Shown piece by piece: positions 42,273-50,637 of a stretch of 64,000 nt of DNA (position 1 is its first letter; each line of letters begins with the position of its first letter). The DNA lies in NCBI GenBank assembly GCA_041483135.1, contig JBGPFE010000008.1:1-64000 (forward strand), read 5' to 3'. The translations under genes and the position numbers were made by a program. Below the pieces are notes generated by a model. It searched no databases, was not told where the DNA came from, and saw nothing but the letters and a program-made list of their open reading frames with translations. Source of the DNA: PALSA-1004 sp041483135 (lineage in GTDB: Bacteria; Pseudomonadota; Gammaproteobacteria; Burkholderiales; SG8-41).

Positions 42273-43271
42273 TCAGGCTTTGCCGCGCGCCAGCGCCGCC
42301 GCCATGCTGATGGCAGCGCACAAGCTGCCGGCATCCGCCTTGCCGCTGCCGGCAAGCTCGAGCGCGGTGCCGTGATCGACCGAAGTGCGGATGATCGGCA
42401 GCCCGAGCGTGACGTTGACGCCGCTGCCGAAGCTCGCGTACTTGAGCACCGGCAGGCCCTGGTCGTGGTACATCGCAAGTACGCAATCGAATTCGCGCAG
42501 GCGCTCACGGTTGAACAGCGTGTCGGCGGGCAGCGGCCCGGCCACCTGCATGCCCTCGCGGCGCAGGCGCTCGAGCAGCGGCAAGATGATCTCGATTTCC
42601 TCGCGCCCGAGGTGCCCCGATTCGCCGGCGTGCGGATTCAGGCCGGCCACCGCGATGCGCGGCACCGTGATGCCGAAGCGGGCAGTCAGGTCGCGTTGCA
42701 GCACGCGCAGCGTATGCTCGAGATTCTCGCTGGTGATGTGCCGCGCGATGTCTTTTACCGCGACATGCGTGGTGGCGAGTGCCACGCGCAGACCGCCGCC
42801 GGCGAGCATCATCACCACGTGCGGAGTCTTGGTGCGGGCCGCGAGAAATTCGGTATGACCGGTAAACGGGATGCCGGCGTCGTTGATGATGCCTTTATGC
42901 ACCGGCGCGGTGACCATCGCATGGAAATGGCGGTTCAGGCAGCCGTCGACTGCGACCTCAAGCGTGCGCATGACATAGGATGCGTTGGCGCGCTCGAGCT
43001 TGCCGGCGGTTACTGCTGCTGCGAGCGGGACATCGATGACCGGCAGCGCACCGCGCTCAAAAGGAGGCGGGCGATCGGGATTGAATGGCAGGCTGCGCCA
43101 CGGCAATCCCAGCAACTGCGCGCGCTGCCCGAGCAGTTGGCGGTCGGCGATCACCACCAGGTGTTCGGCCTGCGGCTGCTGCGCGAGCATCACGCACAGA
43201 TCGGGGCCGATGCCGGCGGGCTCGCCCGCGGTGACGGCGATGACCGGAGCATCAGGATTTGAGTTATGAAT
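42273..43271 (-). CDS. pdxA: 4-hydroxythreonine-4-phosphate dehydrogenase (no canonical start codon)
   Basis: NAD-dependent step of pyridoxal phosphate synthesis. The protein matches PdxA throughout: PVIAVTAGEPAGIGPDLC at the N-terminus, VTAPVHKGIINDAGIPFTGHTEF, metal His ligands, GLNPHAGESGHLGREE and YHDQGLPVLKY. An in-frame TAA at 43278-43280 limits the start. Between it and the conserved VTAGEPAGIGPD there is no ATG, GTG, TTG or CTG; only ATT at 43271 fits and gives 332 residues, near the family length. The first usual start (GTG 43193) would delete the N-terminal motif. Coordinates here assume ATT. Confidence 0.88.
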   Translation of the reverse strand: MHNSNPDAPVIAVTAGEPAGIGPDLCVMLAQQPQAEHLVVIADRQLLGQRAQLLGLPWRSLPFNPDRPPPFERGALPVIDVPLAAAVTAGKLERANASYVMRTLEVAVDGCLNRHFHAMVTAPVHKGIINDAGIPFTGHTEFLAARTKTPHVVMMLAGGGLRVALATTHVAVKDIARHITSENLEHTLRVLQRDLTARFGITVPRIAVAGLNPHAGESGHLGREEIEIILPLLERLRREGMQVAGPLPADTLFNRERLREFDCVLAMYHDQGLPVLKYASFGSGVNVTLGLPIIRTSVDHGTALELAGSGKADAGSLCAAISMAAALARGKA

Positions 43272-43340
43272 GTCGGATTACCCGGGCAAGTAATTAGCGC
43301 ACGCGCCAGAATCGCATAACTTACCACTAAAGACTTAACG

Positions 43341-44666
43341 CTATTTCTCTTCCAGCCGGTATTCGACGAACGCCTTGTCGCGCAGCTGGCGCAGCCATTC
43401 CTGGTACGCTTCATCGGCCTTTTGCGCACGCAGCGCGAGGCGCGCCTTCAGCCGCTGCTGCTGCTGCGACATGTCCTGGTTGCGGCGCTCGAGCACCTGG
43501 ATCAGGTGCCAGCCGAACGGCGAGCGCACCGGACCGCTCAGCTGGCCCGGCTTCAACGCGTCCATCGCTTGTTCGAATTCCGGGACCGTGTCGCTGGGCG
43601 ACAGCCAGCCCAGGTCGCCGCCGCGTGAAGCGCTGGCATCCTCGGATTGCAAACGCGCTAGCTCGGCGAAGTCGGCGTTGTTGTCGAGCCGTTCTTTCAG
43701 CTTGATCAGGCGTTCTTTCGCGTCGTTCTCCGACACCACCTCGCTGGTCTTGATCAGAATGTGCCGCGCATGGGTCTGGGACACGATCAACGGCGCATCC
43801 TGGCCGCGCCGCTCGTTGACGCGCACGATGTGAAAGCCGTTGGGGCTGCGCAGCACGCCGCTGACCTCTCCGGCCTTGAGCCCTTTCACGGCTTCGGCGA
43901 ATATCGAGGGCAGCCGCGCGAGTTCCCGCCATCCCATCGCGCCCCCTTGCACGGCATCGGGTGCCTCGGAGAAGGTCGCCGCAACCTGGCGGAAATCCGT
44001 GCCGTCCTTGATATGCTTCAGCGCCAGTTCGGCGCGTGTGCGGCGCTCGCGCAATTGTTCCGGGCTCGCCTGTTCCGGCACCCGGATCAGGATGTGCGAC
44101 AGATTGAATTCTTCGACCTTGCCGTCCTGCAGCTGCAGCGTGTTGAGCAGGTTATCGACCTCGCTCTCGGCGACGGTGATCTTGTTGTCGACCTCGCGCT
44201 CGCGCAGCCGCGCCATCGTAATCTCGTCGCGGATATCTTCGCGATACTTGGCGAAGCTCAGCCCGTCCTTCTCGAGTATTTCACGCATGGCGGCGGGCGA
44301 TATCTTGTTGTCTTCGGCGATACGGGCCAGCGCTTTCTCGAGCTGTGCGTCGTCGACGCGCAGCCCGGTTTCCCTGGCATATTGGAGCTGCACGCGGGTG
44401 TAGATCACGCGTTCGAGCACCTGTTTTTCCAGCGCCTCGGGCGGCGGCGGCGGAGTGCCCTGCTGGCGCAGCTGGGTCAGCACCACCTTGATCCGGTCGT
44501 CCAGGTCGCGGCGCGTGACCACCTCGTCGTTGACCACCGCAATGATGCGGTCGAGCAGTACGATGCGGCCGGCCGCCGGTTTTTGGGCGGCGGCGTGTGG
44601 CGCGCCGGCCAGCGCGAGCAAGGCGCTGCCGGCCGCCGCAACGGCGCGTGTAAATACCGCTTTCAT
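43341..44666 (-). CDS. surA: Periplasmic chaperone / peptidyl-prolyl isomerase SurA
   Basis: Escorts unfolded outer-membrane proteins to the BAM complex; LptD is a well-known client and is encoded just upstream. 441 residues with a signal peptide (GSALLALAGAPHAAA), an N-terminal SurA chaperone module (LLDRIIAVVNDEVVTRRDLDDRI) and two parvulin domains (FNLSHILIRVPE...GAMGWRELARLP; THARHILIKTSEVV...GGDLGWLSPSDTVPEF). lptD ends 21 bp upstream on the same strand. Confidence 0.96.
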   Translation of the reverse strand: MKAVFTRAVAAAGSALLALAGAPHAAAQKPAAGRIVLLDRIIAVVNDEVVTRRDLDDRIKVVLTQLRQQGTPPPPPEALEKQVLERVIYTRVQLQYARETGLRVDDAQLEKALARIAEDNKISPAAMREILEKDGLSFAKYREDIRDEITMARLREREVDNKITVAESEVDNLLNTLQLQDGKVEEFNLSHILIRVPEQASPEQLRERRTRAELALKHIKDGTDFRQVAATFSEAPDAVQGGAMGWRELARLPSIFAEAVKGLKAGEVSGVLRSPNGFHIVRVNERRGQDAPLIVSQTHARHILIKTSEVVSENDAKERLIKLKERLDNNADFAELARLQSEDASASRGGDLGWLSPSDTVPEFEQAMDALKPGQLSGPVRSPFGWHLIQVLERRNQDMSQQQQRLKARLALRAQKADEAYQEWLRQLRDKAFVEYRLEEK

Positions 44667-44687
44667 GGCTGATATGGAATGTGGGGG

Positions 44688-47024
44688 CTAGCGTCCCGGA
44701 AACATGTCGTCGGGGCGCGTTGATTGCAAATCCAGCCGCGAGTAGCCCCCGATGTTCCGCCGCAAAAGCTCCAGCGGATTAGAGCCCAGCTTGGATACGC
44801 CGTTCAATTCGAGCTGCATGAATATCGAGCTGACCTGGGTCGTGAAAGTGGTCGCAAACCGATGGGCGACGACGCGAAACGCCCAGCACCCGCCATTATA
44901 TTCGAGGCCGGCGAGCCCCTCGAGCAGCCGGCTGTCCTGGATCGAGTAATTCCAGCGTGCGACCCCGCTCAGGCGGCCGTAAAGCGGCCATTGGCTCGAC
45001 AGGTCGACCTGGCGCAGCGCGGTTTGCGGTTGAGTGGGGGCGGCGGGGGCTCCGACGGGCTGACTGGGCGTGATAAGCGCGCTATTCGTGTAACGGTAGC
45101 TGAGGTTGAGAACCTTGCCGGGCTCCGGCTGAAAGCGGGTGCCGGCGTTGGCTCTCTGGGTTTGTGACGAATCGGTCGTGTATTGCCAGCCGACATCGGC
45201 GGTCCAGTGCGGTGCAACCGTTCCGCTCAGCGCGGCCAACAGGTCCGAGTTGGTGCTGTCGCGCGGAGCAATGCCCGGTAAAGCGACCTCCTGCGATTTG
45301 AAGTAAAAACGTTGCGCCACGCCGACCCGCAACCGCTCGATACCGCTGTCTTTTTGTAACAGGCGCGAGGTTATGCCCATGGTTACCTGGTTGGCATCGT
45401 TGATGCGGTCGTCGCCGCTGAACTGGTTTTCGGCGTAGAGCGAGGCGAAGTTGATGTCCTTCTGTGCGGTGTCAAAGACGGGCAGCTGATTCTGGCGGCG
45501 CGTCGGAATGTAGAGGTAATATATTTTTGGCTCGAGCGTCTGCAGCAAATTTTGCCCCGATAGCATCATGCCGCGCTCAAATACCATGCCGCTTTCGGTG
45601 GAAAAAATCGGCAAAGTCCGGTTTTGATCCGAGATCGCCGTGTTGGTCTGGTCGAGATCGTAATGGGTGAGGTGCGCGCCGATCTTCGGCGTCAGGTAGG
45701 CAAACGACGATTGCAACGGGATGCTCAGGCTCGGATACGCGACCGCGCGCTGGCCGTTAAGCAGCGACGGGTGGGTGAATTGGACCGCGCTGCCAAAGAA
45801 ATCAAGGTCCGTGAAGCCGGCATTTTGCTTGGCGGCAGTGAGCTTAACCTGCGAGCGGCTGTAGGGCGGCGTCAACGGGTTGAGCGGATCGGTTTGTAGC
45901 GTTTGCCAGCGCTGTATCAGGGCGGCGACACCCCAGGTGCCGTCGTTCCACCAAGTACCGTTTTTCCCGAGCTCCCCCTCGCGCGGCAACACGGACTGCG
46001 ATGTGGCGGCGATTTGCGTCGACAGATCGGTGAAATAGGTGTCATCCGAGACCTTCTGTATGTTGAGATGTCCGTTCCATCCATTGCTCCAGTTTTGGTA
46101 GTGCTGGAGGTTAAGTACGGAACGGGCCGCGTCATTCTTGACGCGGTCTTGGGGCAGAATCTCATAACTCAGCGTGCCTGAATAGTTCGGATCGAGATAG
46201 CGGAGCTCGGTATTGAGCATTTCGCCGCGTTTTGACATCACGCGCGGCGTGATGGTGGCGTCGCGGTTGGGCGCGATGTTCCAGTAATAGGGGATCGAGA
46301 ATTCGTAGCCGGAATTGCCGGTGTTGCCGAACGTCGGCGGCAGAAAACCCGACTTGCGCTGCCGGTCGAGCGAAAAGCTCAGGTACGGCGTATACAGGAT
46401 GGGCGCCCCGAGGAACACGACGCTCGCGTTGCGCGCGGTTCCGATCTGGCGCTCTTTGTCGATCTCCAGGTCCTTGGCGCGCAGATACCAGTCTTCATTG
46501 TCGAGGTCGCAGGAAGTGTAACTGCCACCCAGTACGCGGTACTTGTTTTGCCCCTCGAATAGAAGCCGATCGCCCTCGCCGCGACCGTTGGCGGCATTGA
46601 CCCGCACCTGATACTTCGGTTTCTCGAGCGCGCCGCGTTCGGTATCGAGTTTGTACTGCAGACTGGTGCCCTCGAGCACGTCGCCGCGCTGCTCGAGGCG
46701 GATATTGCCTTGGGCGGTGACTTCATCCGCGGGTTTGTCATAGCGCAGCCAATCAGCGTAAATCGCCTGCCCGCGCCGGCGCAGGCGCACTGCGCCCTGC
46801 GCTTCGATTTCCTGGTCCTGGTGGCCCTGGATGTCGTCGGCATCGACAAACAGCGGCACCTGATCCTTGTTGCCCGGCGGGATACGGATGAACGACGGCT
46901 GCAGCTTGAGCCGCAGTCCGCCTTCGCCGGTTTTGAACCCGATCGCGGAGTCGTCGGCTGCGCCGGCGCATCCACAGATGCACGACAGAAGCAACGCAAT
47001 CGGTTTGACGCGGAAAACTCTCAT
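44688..47024 (-). CDS. lptD: LPS-assembly protein LptD
   Basis: Outer-membrane beta-barrel that inserts LPS into the outer leaflet together with LptE. 778 residues from ATG 47024. Signal peptide (IALLLSCICGCAGAADD), periplasmic beta-jellyroll (LptA-like: DADDIQGHQDQEIEAQGAV, EVTAQGNIRLEQRGD), then the barrel. Cysteines for structural disulfides are visible at GSYTSCDLDNE and NGGCWAFRV. The much longer open frame to 47894 overlaps amgK antisense and is rejected. Operon lptD-surA-pdxA-rsmA; disulfide formation would depend on DsbA encoded elsewhere in this window. Confidence 0.95.
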   Translation of the reverse strand: MRVFRVKPIALLLSCICGCAGAADDSAIGFKTGEGGLRLKLQPSFIRIPPGNKDQVPLFVDADDIQGHQDQEIEAQGAVRLRRRGQAIYADWLRYDKPADEVTAQGNIRLEQRGDVLEGTSLQYKLDTERGALEKPKYQVRVNAANGRGEGDRLLFEGQNKYRVLGGSYTSCDLDNEDWYLRAKDLEIDKERQIGTARNASVVFLGAPILYTPYLSFSLDRQRKSGFLPPTFGNTGNSGYEFSIPYYWNIAPNRDATITPRVMSKRGEMLNTELRYLDPNYSGTLSYEILPQDRVKNDAARSVLNLQHYQNWSNGWNGHLNIQKVSDDTYFTDLSTQIAATSQSVLPREGELGKNGTWWNDGTWGVAALIQRWQTLQTDPLNPLTPPYSRSQVKLTAAKQNAGFTDLDFFGSAVQFTHPSLLNGQRAVAYPSLSIPLQSSFAYLTPKIGAHLTHYDLDQTNTAISDQNRTLPIFSTESGMVFERGMMLSGQNLLQTLEPKIYYLYIPTRRQNQLPVFDTAQKDINFASLYAENQFSGDDRINDANQVTMGITSRLLQKDSGIERLRVGVAQRFYFKSQEVALPGIAPRDSTNSDLLAALSGTVAPHWTADVGWQYTTDSSQTQRANAGTRFQPEPGKVLNLSYRYTNSALITPSQPVGAPAAPTQPQTALRQVDLSSQWPLYGRLSGVARWNYSIQDSRLLEGLAGLEYNGGCWAFRVVAHRFATTFTTQVSSIFMQLELNGVSKLGSNPLELLRRNIGGYSRLDLQSTRPDDMFPGR

Positions 47025-47078
47025 TATCGGTTTAGTGGGGAGGGAGTGATAAAATCGCACAATTTTCCGAATTAGGCA

Positions 47079-48083
47079 ATGCGCCGCGTGAACCGTCGGA
47101 GCCAACTTCAGCGCTGGATCGAGGCTCAGTTGAAAGCGTCGCCGCTCGCGCTCGAACCGGCATCCGCGGATGCGAGTTTCCGGCGCTATTTCCGCGTGCG
47201 TACGGCGGGCAAGTCGCTGATTGCCATGGATGCGCCTCCCGAGCACGAGGATTGCCTGCCGTTTGTGCGCGTGGCCGGCCTGATGGCGGAGGCGGGCGTG
47301 CATGTGCCGCGCGTGATCGCCCAGGACCTCGAGCACGGTTTTCTGCTGCTGTCGGATCTCGGCGACACGAGCTATTTGCAGGCGCTGAACGACGCCAGCG
47401 CCGACCGGCTGTTTCGCGATGCAATCGATGCGTTGCTGTATTGGCAGCTCGCGAGCATGCCGGATATGCTGCCGCCCTATGATGAAGCGCTGCTCATGCG
47501 CGAGCTCAAACTGTTTCCTGAATGGTATCTGCAGCGCCATTGCGGGCTGGCACTGAGCCCGACGCAGCAGCACGCGCTTGACGCCGTGTTTGCGCTGATC
47601 GTCGAAAGAAATCTCGCGCAACCCGTGGTTTACGTGCACCGCGACTACATGCCGCGCAATCTGATGGTGTGCGAGCCGAATCCCGGCGTGCTCGATTTCC
47701 AGGACGCGGTGTACGGCCCGATTACATACGACGTCGCGTCGCTGTTCAGGGATGCGTTCGTGAGCTGGGACGAGCAACGCGTGCTCGATTGGACGGTGCG
47801 CTACTGGGAAAAAGCCAAGCGCGCCGGGTTGCCGGTCGCCGCCGATTTCGGCGGCTTCTACCGCGATTTCGAATGGATGGGCCTGCAGCGCCACCTGAAA
47901 GTGCTAGGCATTTTCGCGCGCCTGCATTACCGCGACGGCAAGCAGGGTTATCTCGAAGACACCCCGCGTTTTGTCGGTTACGTGCGCGCAGTGGCGGCGC
48001 GGTACCGCGCGCTCACACCGCTGCTGGTGTTGCTTGACGAAATCGAAGGCAAGGCCGAAATGCGCGCCGGCTACTCCTTTTGA
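47079..48083 (+). CDS. amgK: N-acetylmuramate/N-acetylglucosamine anomeric kinase AmgK
   Basis: Phosphorylates MurNAc or GlcNAc at C1 in the peptidoglycan recycling shortcut that bypasses de novo UDP-MurNAc synthesis. 334 residues, aminoglycoside-phosphotransferase fold: N-lobe DASFRRYFRV, catalytic loop VHRDYMPRNLMV and metal motif VLDFQDAVYGPITYDVASL. Paired with murU 66 bp downstream and divergent from lptD, the arrangement known for amgK-murU in Pseudomonas and Betaproteobacteria. A GATAAAAT -10-like sequence lies at about 47048. Confidence 0.92.
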   Translation: MRRVNRRSQLQRWIEAQLKASPLALEPASADASFRRYFRVRTAGKSLIAMDAPPEHEDCLPFVRVAGLMAEAGVHVPRVIAQDLEHGFLLLSDLGDTSYLQALNDASADRLFRDAIDALLYWQLASMPDMLPPYDEALLMRELKLFPEWYLQRHCGLALSPTQQHALDAVFALIVERNLAQPVVYVHRDYMPRNLMVCEPNPGVLDFQDAVYGPITYDVASLFRDAFVSWDEQRVLDWTVRYWEKAKRAGLPVAADFGGFYRDFEWMGLQRHLKVLGIFARLHYRDGKQGYLEDTPRFVGYVRAVAARYRALTPLLVLLDEIEGKAEMRAGYSF

Positions 48084-48149
48084 AAGCCGTCATCCTCGCG
48101 GTGGGGCGCGGCGACAGGGGTTGACGATGCGCTTAACCCCGGGCTTGTC

Positions 48150-48830
48150 GTGAGGGCGATCATTCTTGCCGCCGGGCGAGGTGAGCGGATGCGCCCTCTC
48201 ACGGACAAATTGCCGAAGCCCTTGCTCGAAGCAGGCGGCAAGCCGCTGATCGTCTGGCATGTCGAGAAACTCGCCGCCGCCGGTTTTACGCAAATCATGA
48301 TCAATCACTCGCACCTCGGCGAGCTGATCGAGAGCGCACTCGGTGACGGTGCGCGTTTCGGCATTGCCGTTACCTATTCGCGCGAAGCCGAGGCGCTTGA
48401 GACTGCTGGCGGCATCGCCAACGCGCTGCCGCAGTTAGGTAGCGCGCCATTCGCAGCGGTCAATGCCGATGTCTTCAGCGATTACGACTACGCACGTCTC
48501 GCGCGCGCAACCGAACGACTCGCGCGGCCCGGACCGGTCGCCCACCTGGTGCTGGTCGACAACCCCGAGCATCATCCGGCGGGCGATTTTGCGCTGCACG
48601 ATGCCACGGTCGCGCTCGACGGCGCGCGGCTCACCTTCAGCGGTCTCGCCGCCTACCGGCCCGCAATGTTTGCCGGCATTACGCGAGGCGCCAAAGCAAA
48701 ACTTGCGCCGCTGTTGCATGAACACGTCGCGGCGGGACGCGTAAGCGGCGAGCATTACCATGGACGCTGGTGCGACATCGGCACTCCCGAGCGGCTGGCG
48801 GTACTTAACCGCGAGCTGGCGGCGCGTTAA
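48150..48830 (+). CDS. murU: N-acetylmuramate alpha-1-phosphate uridylyltransferase MurU
   Basis: Converts MurNAc-1-phosphate (the AmgK product) to UDP-MurNAc. 226 residues, nucleotidyltransferase fold: AIILAAGRGERMRPLTDKLPKPL (key GRGxRMRPLT and PKPL), AVNADVFSDYDYARL with the metal Asp, and WCDIGTPERL at the C-terminus. Start is GTG at 48150. With amgK it forms the recycling route associated with intrinsic fosfomycin tolerance in Pseudomonas. Confidence 0.93.
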   Translation: MRAIILAAGRGERMRPLTDKLPKPLLEAGGKPLIVWHVEKLAAAGFTQIMINHSHLGELIESALGDGARFGIAVTYSREAEALETAGGIANALPQLGSAPFAAVNADVFSDYDYARLARATERLARPGPVAHLVLVDNPEHHPAGDFALHDATVALDGARLTFSGLAAYRPAMFAGITRGAKAKLAPLLHEHVAAGRVSGEHYHGRWCDIGTPERLAVLNRELAAR

Positions 48831-48840
48831 GCGACGCGCA

Positions 48841-49278
48841 ATGAACGAACGCGAAGTCAAGGCCGCGCTCGCGCTCGACGCCGCATGGGTTGCCGAGCTG
48901 CGCGCGGGTTCGCTGGCGTTGCTCGAACTTGCGGTATGGGGCGACGTCACCTCGGCGCGACTCGGCGCGGTTGCGCGGTTGCGAAAGCGCGCGCTCGAGC
49001 TTGGCGAAAAGCTGCGCGCGACTGTCGCCGATCGCAGCTGGATCCCGCATCCACGCGGGCAGCTGAAGAATGCGCTCGCCAGCGCGCGGGCTGTCAGTGA
49101 CGCATTGACCGCCGTCGAGAACAGCGTGCACGATATGAACGGCGGGCACGATCTCGCGGCGCTCAAGCACCAGCTCGACGCGCTCGCGCGCGAGATCGAC
49201 CGCCTGCGCGAGCTGGGCAACCGCTGGGCGGCGTTGCTCGACGCGCAATACCGCGATAGCGACGCCGGCGACGCTTGA
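48841..49278 (+). CDS. Hypothetical helical protein
   Basis: 145 residues, almost entirely alpha-helical by composition (Ala, Leu, Arg, Glu-rich) with no transmembrane segment or signal peptide. The C-terminal 50 residues (LAALKHQLDALAREIDRLRELG) have a heptad pattern suggesting a coiled coil. It starts 10 bp after murU and ends 36 bp before pepP, all in one direction. The frame remains open upstream to 48760, but ATG 48841 avoids overlap with murU. No family recognised. Confidence 0.6.
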   Translation: MNEREVKAALALDAAWVAELRAGSLALLELAVWGDVTSARLGAVARLRKRALELGEKLRATVADRSWIPHPRGQLKNALASARAVSDALTAVENSVHDMNGGHDLAALKHQLDALAREIDRLRELGNRWAALLDAQYRDSDAGDA

Positions 49279-49281
49279 CGG

Positions 49282-49308
49282 TTGTGCAAACACTTGAGGG
49301 TTTATAAT
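49282..49308 (+). promoter_or_regulatory. Candidate promoter with -10 box next to the pepP start
   Basis: Perfect TATAAT at 49303-49308 ends 6 bases before ATG 49315, so transcription would begin at or beside the start codon (leaderless mRNA). A -35-like TTGTGC is at 49282-49287, with a short 15 bp spacer. pepP has no Shine-Dalgarno, consistent with this. Confidence 0.35.
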
Positions 49309-49314
49309 TTGCGC

Positions 49315-50637
49315 ATGTCCGGGCCCCAGATCGCAATCGGCATTCCCGCGGTGTACGCCGAGCGGCGCGCGCGGCTTATGCAGCTGATGCGGCGTGGCGT
49401 GGCTATTGTGCCGACAGCGCTCGAGCAGACACGCAACCGCGACTCGCATTTCCCGTACCGCTACGACAGCTATTTTTACTATCTGACTGGTTTCCCCGAG
49501 CCGGCGGCGGTGCTGGTGCTGATCGCGGGTGACGATGCCCGGAGCGTACTGTTTTGCCGTGACAAGGATGTCGAGCGTGAAATCTGGGACGGTTTTCGCT
49601 ACGGACCCGGCGAGGCGCGGGAAGTGTTTCGTTTCGACGAAGCCCGTTCGATCAGCGAGCTCGATGCCTGCCTGCCCAAGCTGCTTGCCGACCAGCCGCA
49701 GATCTACTGTCATCTCGGAGCCGACGAACGCTGGGATGCGCGCGTGCTGGGCTGGTTGAATGCGGTGCGCGCGCAGGCGCGCAGCGGCGTGACTGCGCCG
49801 GCGGCGATCCACGACGTGCATGCGCTGCTCGATGAAATGCGGCTCGTCAAGGACGCGCACGAACTCGCGACGATGCGGCGCGCGGCGCAAATCTCGACCG
49901 ATGCGCACCGGCGCGCGATGCGCGCGATCACGCCCGGCCGCATCGAATACGAGATCGAAGCCGAGCTGCTGCACGAATTCCGCCGTTGCGGCGCGCAGGC
50001 ACCGGCCTACACGCCGATCGTCGCCGGCGGCGCCAATGCCTGCGTGCTGCATTACGTGCGCAACGACGCAGCGCTCAAAGCTGGTGATTTGCTCCTGATC
50101 GACGCCGGCTGCGAGCTCGACGGCTATGCGTCCGATATCACGCGCACGGTCCCGGTCAGCGGCAAATTCAGCCCGGTGCAGCGCGACGTCTATCAAATGG
50201 TGCTCGCCGCGCAGGCCGCAGCGAGCGCGATGGTCAAGCCAGGTGCGCCGTGGAGCGCGCCGCACGATGCCGCGGTGCGCGTGCTGGCGCAGGGGTTGAT
50301 CGATTTCGGCCTGTGCCACGGCGGCATCGACGACGTGATCGAGGCCGGCGATTACAAGAAGTTCTACATGCATCGTACCGGGCACTGGCTCGGGCTCGAC
50401 GTGCATGACGCCGGCGAGTACAAGCGCGACAGTGCGTGGCGCGCGCTCGCGCCCGGGATGGTGCTGACGGTGGAGCCGGGCTGCTATATCCGCGCCGGCG
50501 ACGGCATTCCCGAGCGCTTTGCCAATCTCGGCATCCGCATCGAAGACGATGTGCTGGTGACGGCGGCAGGCAACGAGGTGCTGACCCAGGCAGCGCCGAA
50601 AACGGTCGCCGACATCGAAGCGCTGATGCGTGGCTGA
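49315..50637 (+). CDS. pepP: Xaa-Pro aminopeptidase P
   Basis: Cytoplasmic metallopeptidase removing an N-terminal residue preceding proline. 440 residues from ATG 49315. Creatinase-like N-terminal domain, then the pita-bread domain with dinuclear metal ligands: Asp in LLIDAGCELDGYASDITRT (two Asp), His in HRTGHWLGLDVHD, Glu in LTVEPGCYI and Glu in GIRIEDDVLV. It precedes ubiH with an 8 bp overlap, an arrangement shared with E. coli (pepP-ubiH). A longer frame from 49282 is unlikely. Confidence 0.94.
   Translation: MSGPQIAIGIPAVYAERRARLMQLMRRGVAIVPTALEQTRNRDSHFPYRYDSYFYYLTGFPEPAAVLVLIAGDDARSVLFCRDKDVEREIWDGFRYGPGEAREVFRFDEARSISELDACLPKLLADQPQIYCHLGADERWDARVLGWLNAVRAQARSGVTAPAAIHDVHALLDEMRLVKDAHELATMRRAAQISTDAHRRAMRAITPGRIEYEIEAELLHEFRRCGAQAPAYTPIVAGGANACVLHYVRNDAALKAGDLLLIDAGCELDGYASDITRTVPVSGKFSPVQRDVYQMVLAAQAAASAMVKPGAPWSAPHDAAVRVLAQGLIDFGLCHGGIDDVIEAGDYKKFYMHRTGHWLGLDVHDAGEYKRDSAWRALAPGMVLTVEPGCYIRAGDGIPERFANLGIRIEDDVLVTAAGNEVLTQAAPKTVADIEALMRG

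Noticed and set aside
47025..47894. N-terminal extension of lptD
   Set aside because: The frame is open but antisense to amgK; the signal peptide at the ATG at 47024 fixes the true start.
48805..50406. 533-codon minus-strand frame opposite pepP, and the 441-codon frame at 54888-56213 opposite purD
   Set aside because: Low-complexity Arg/His/Val-rich translations typical of antisense shadows; the plus-strand genes are unambiguous.
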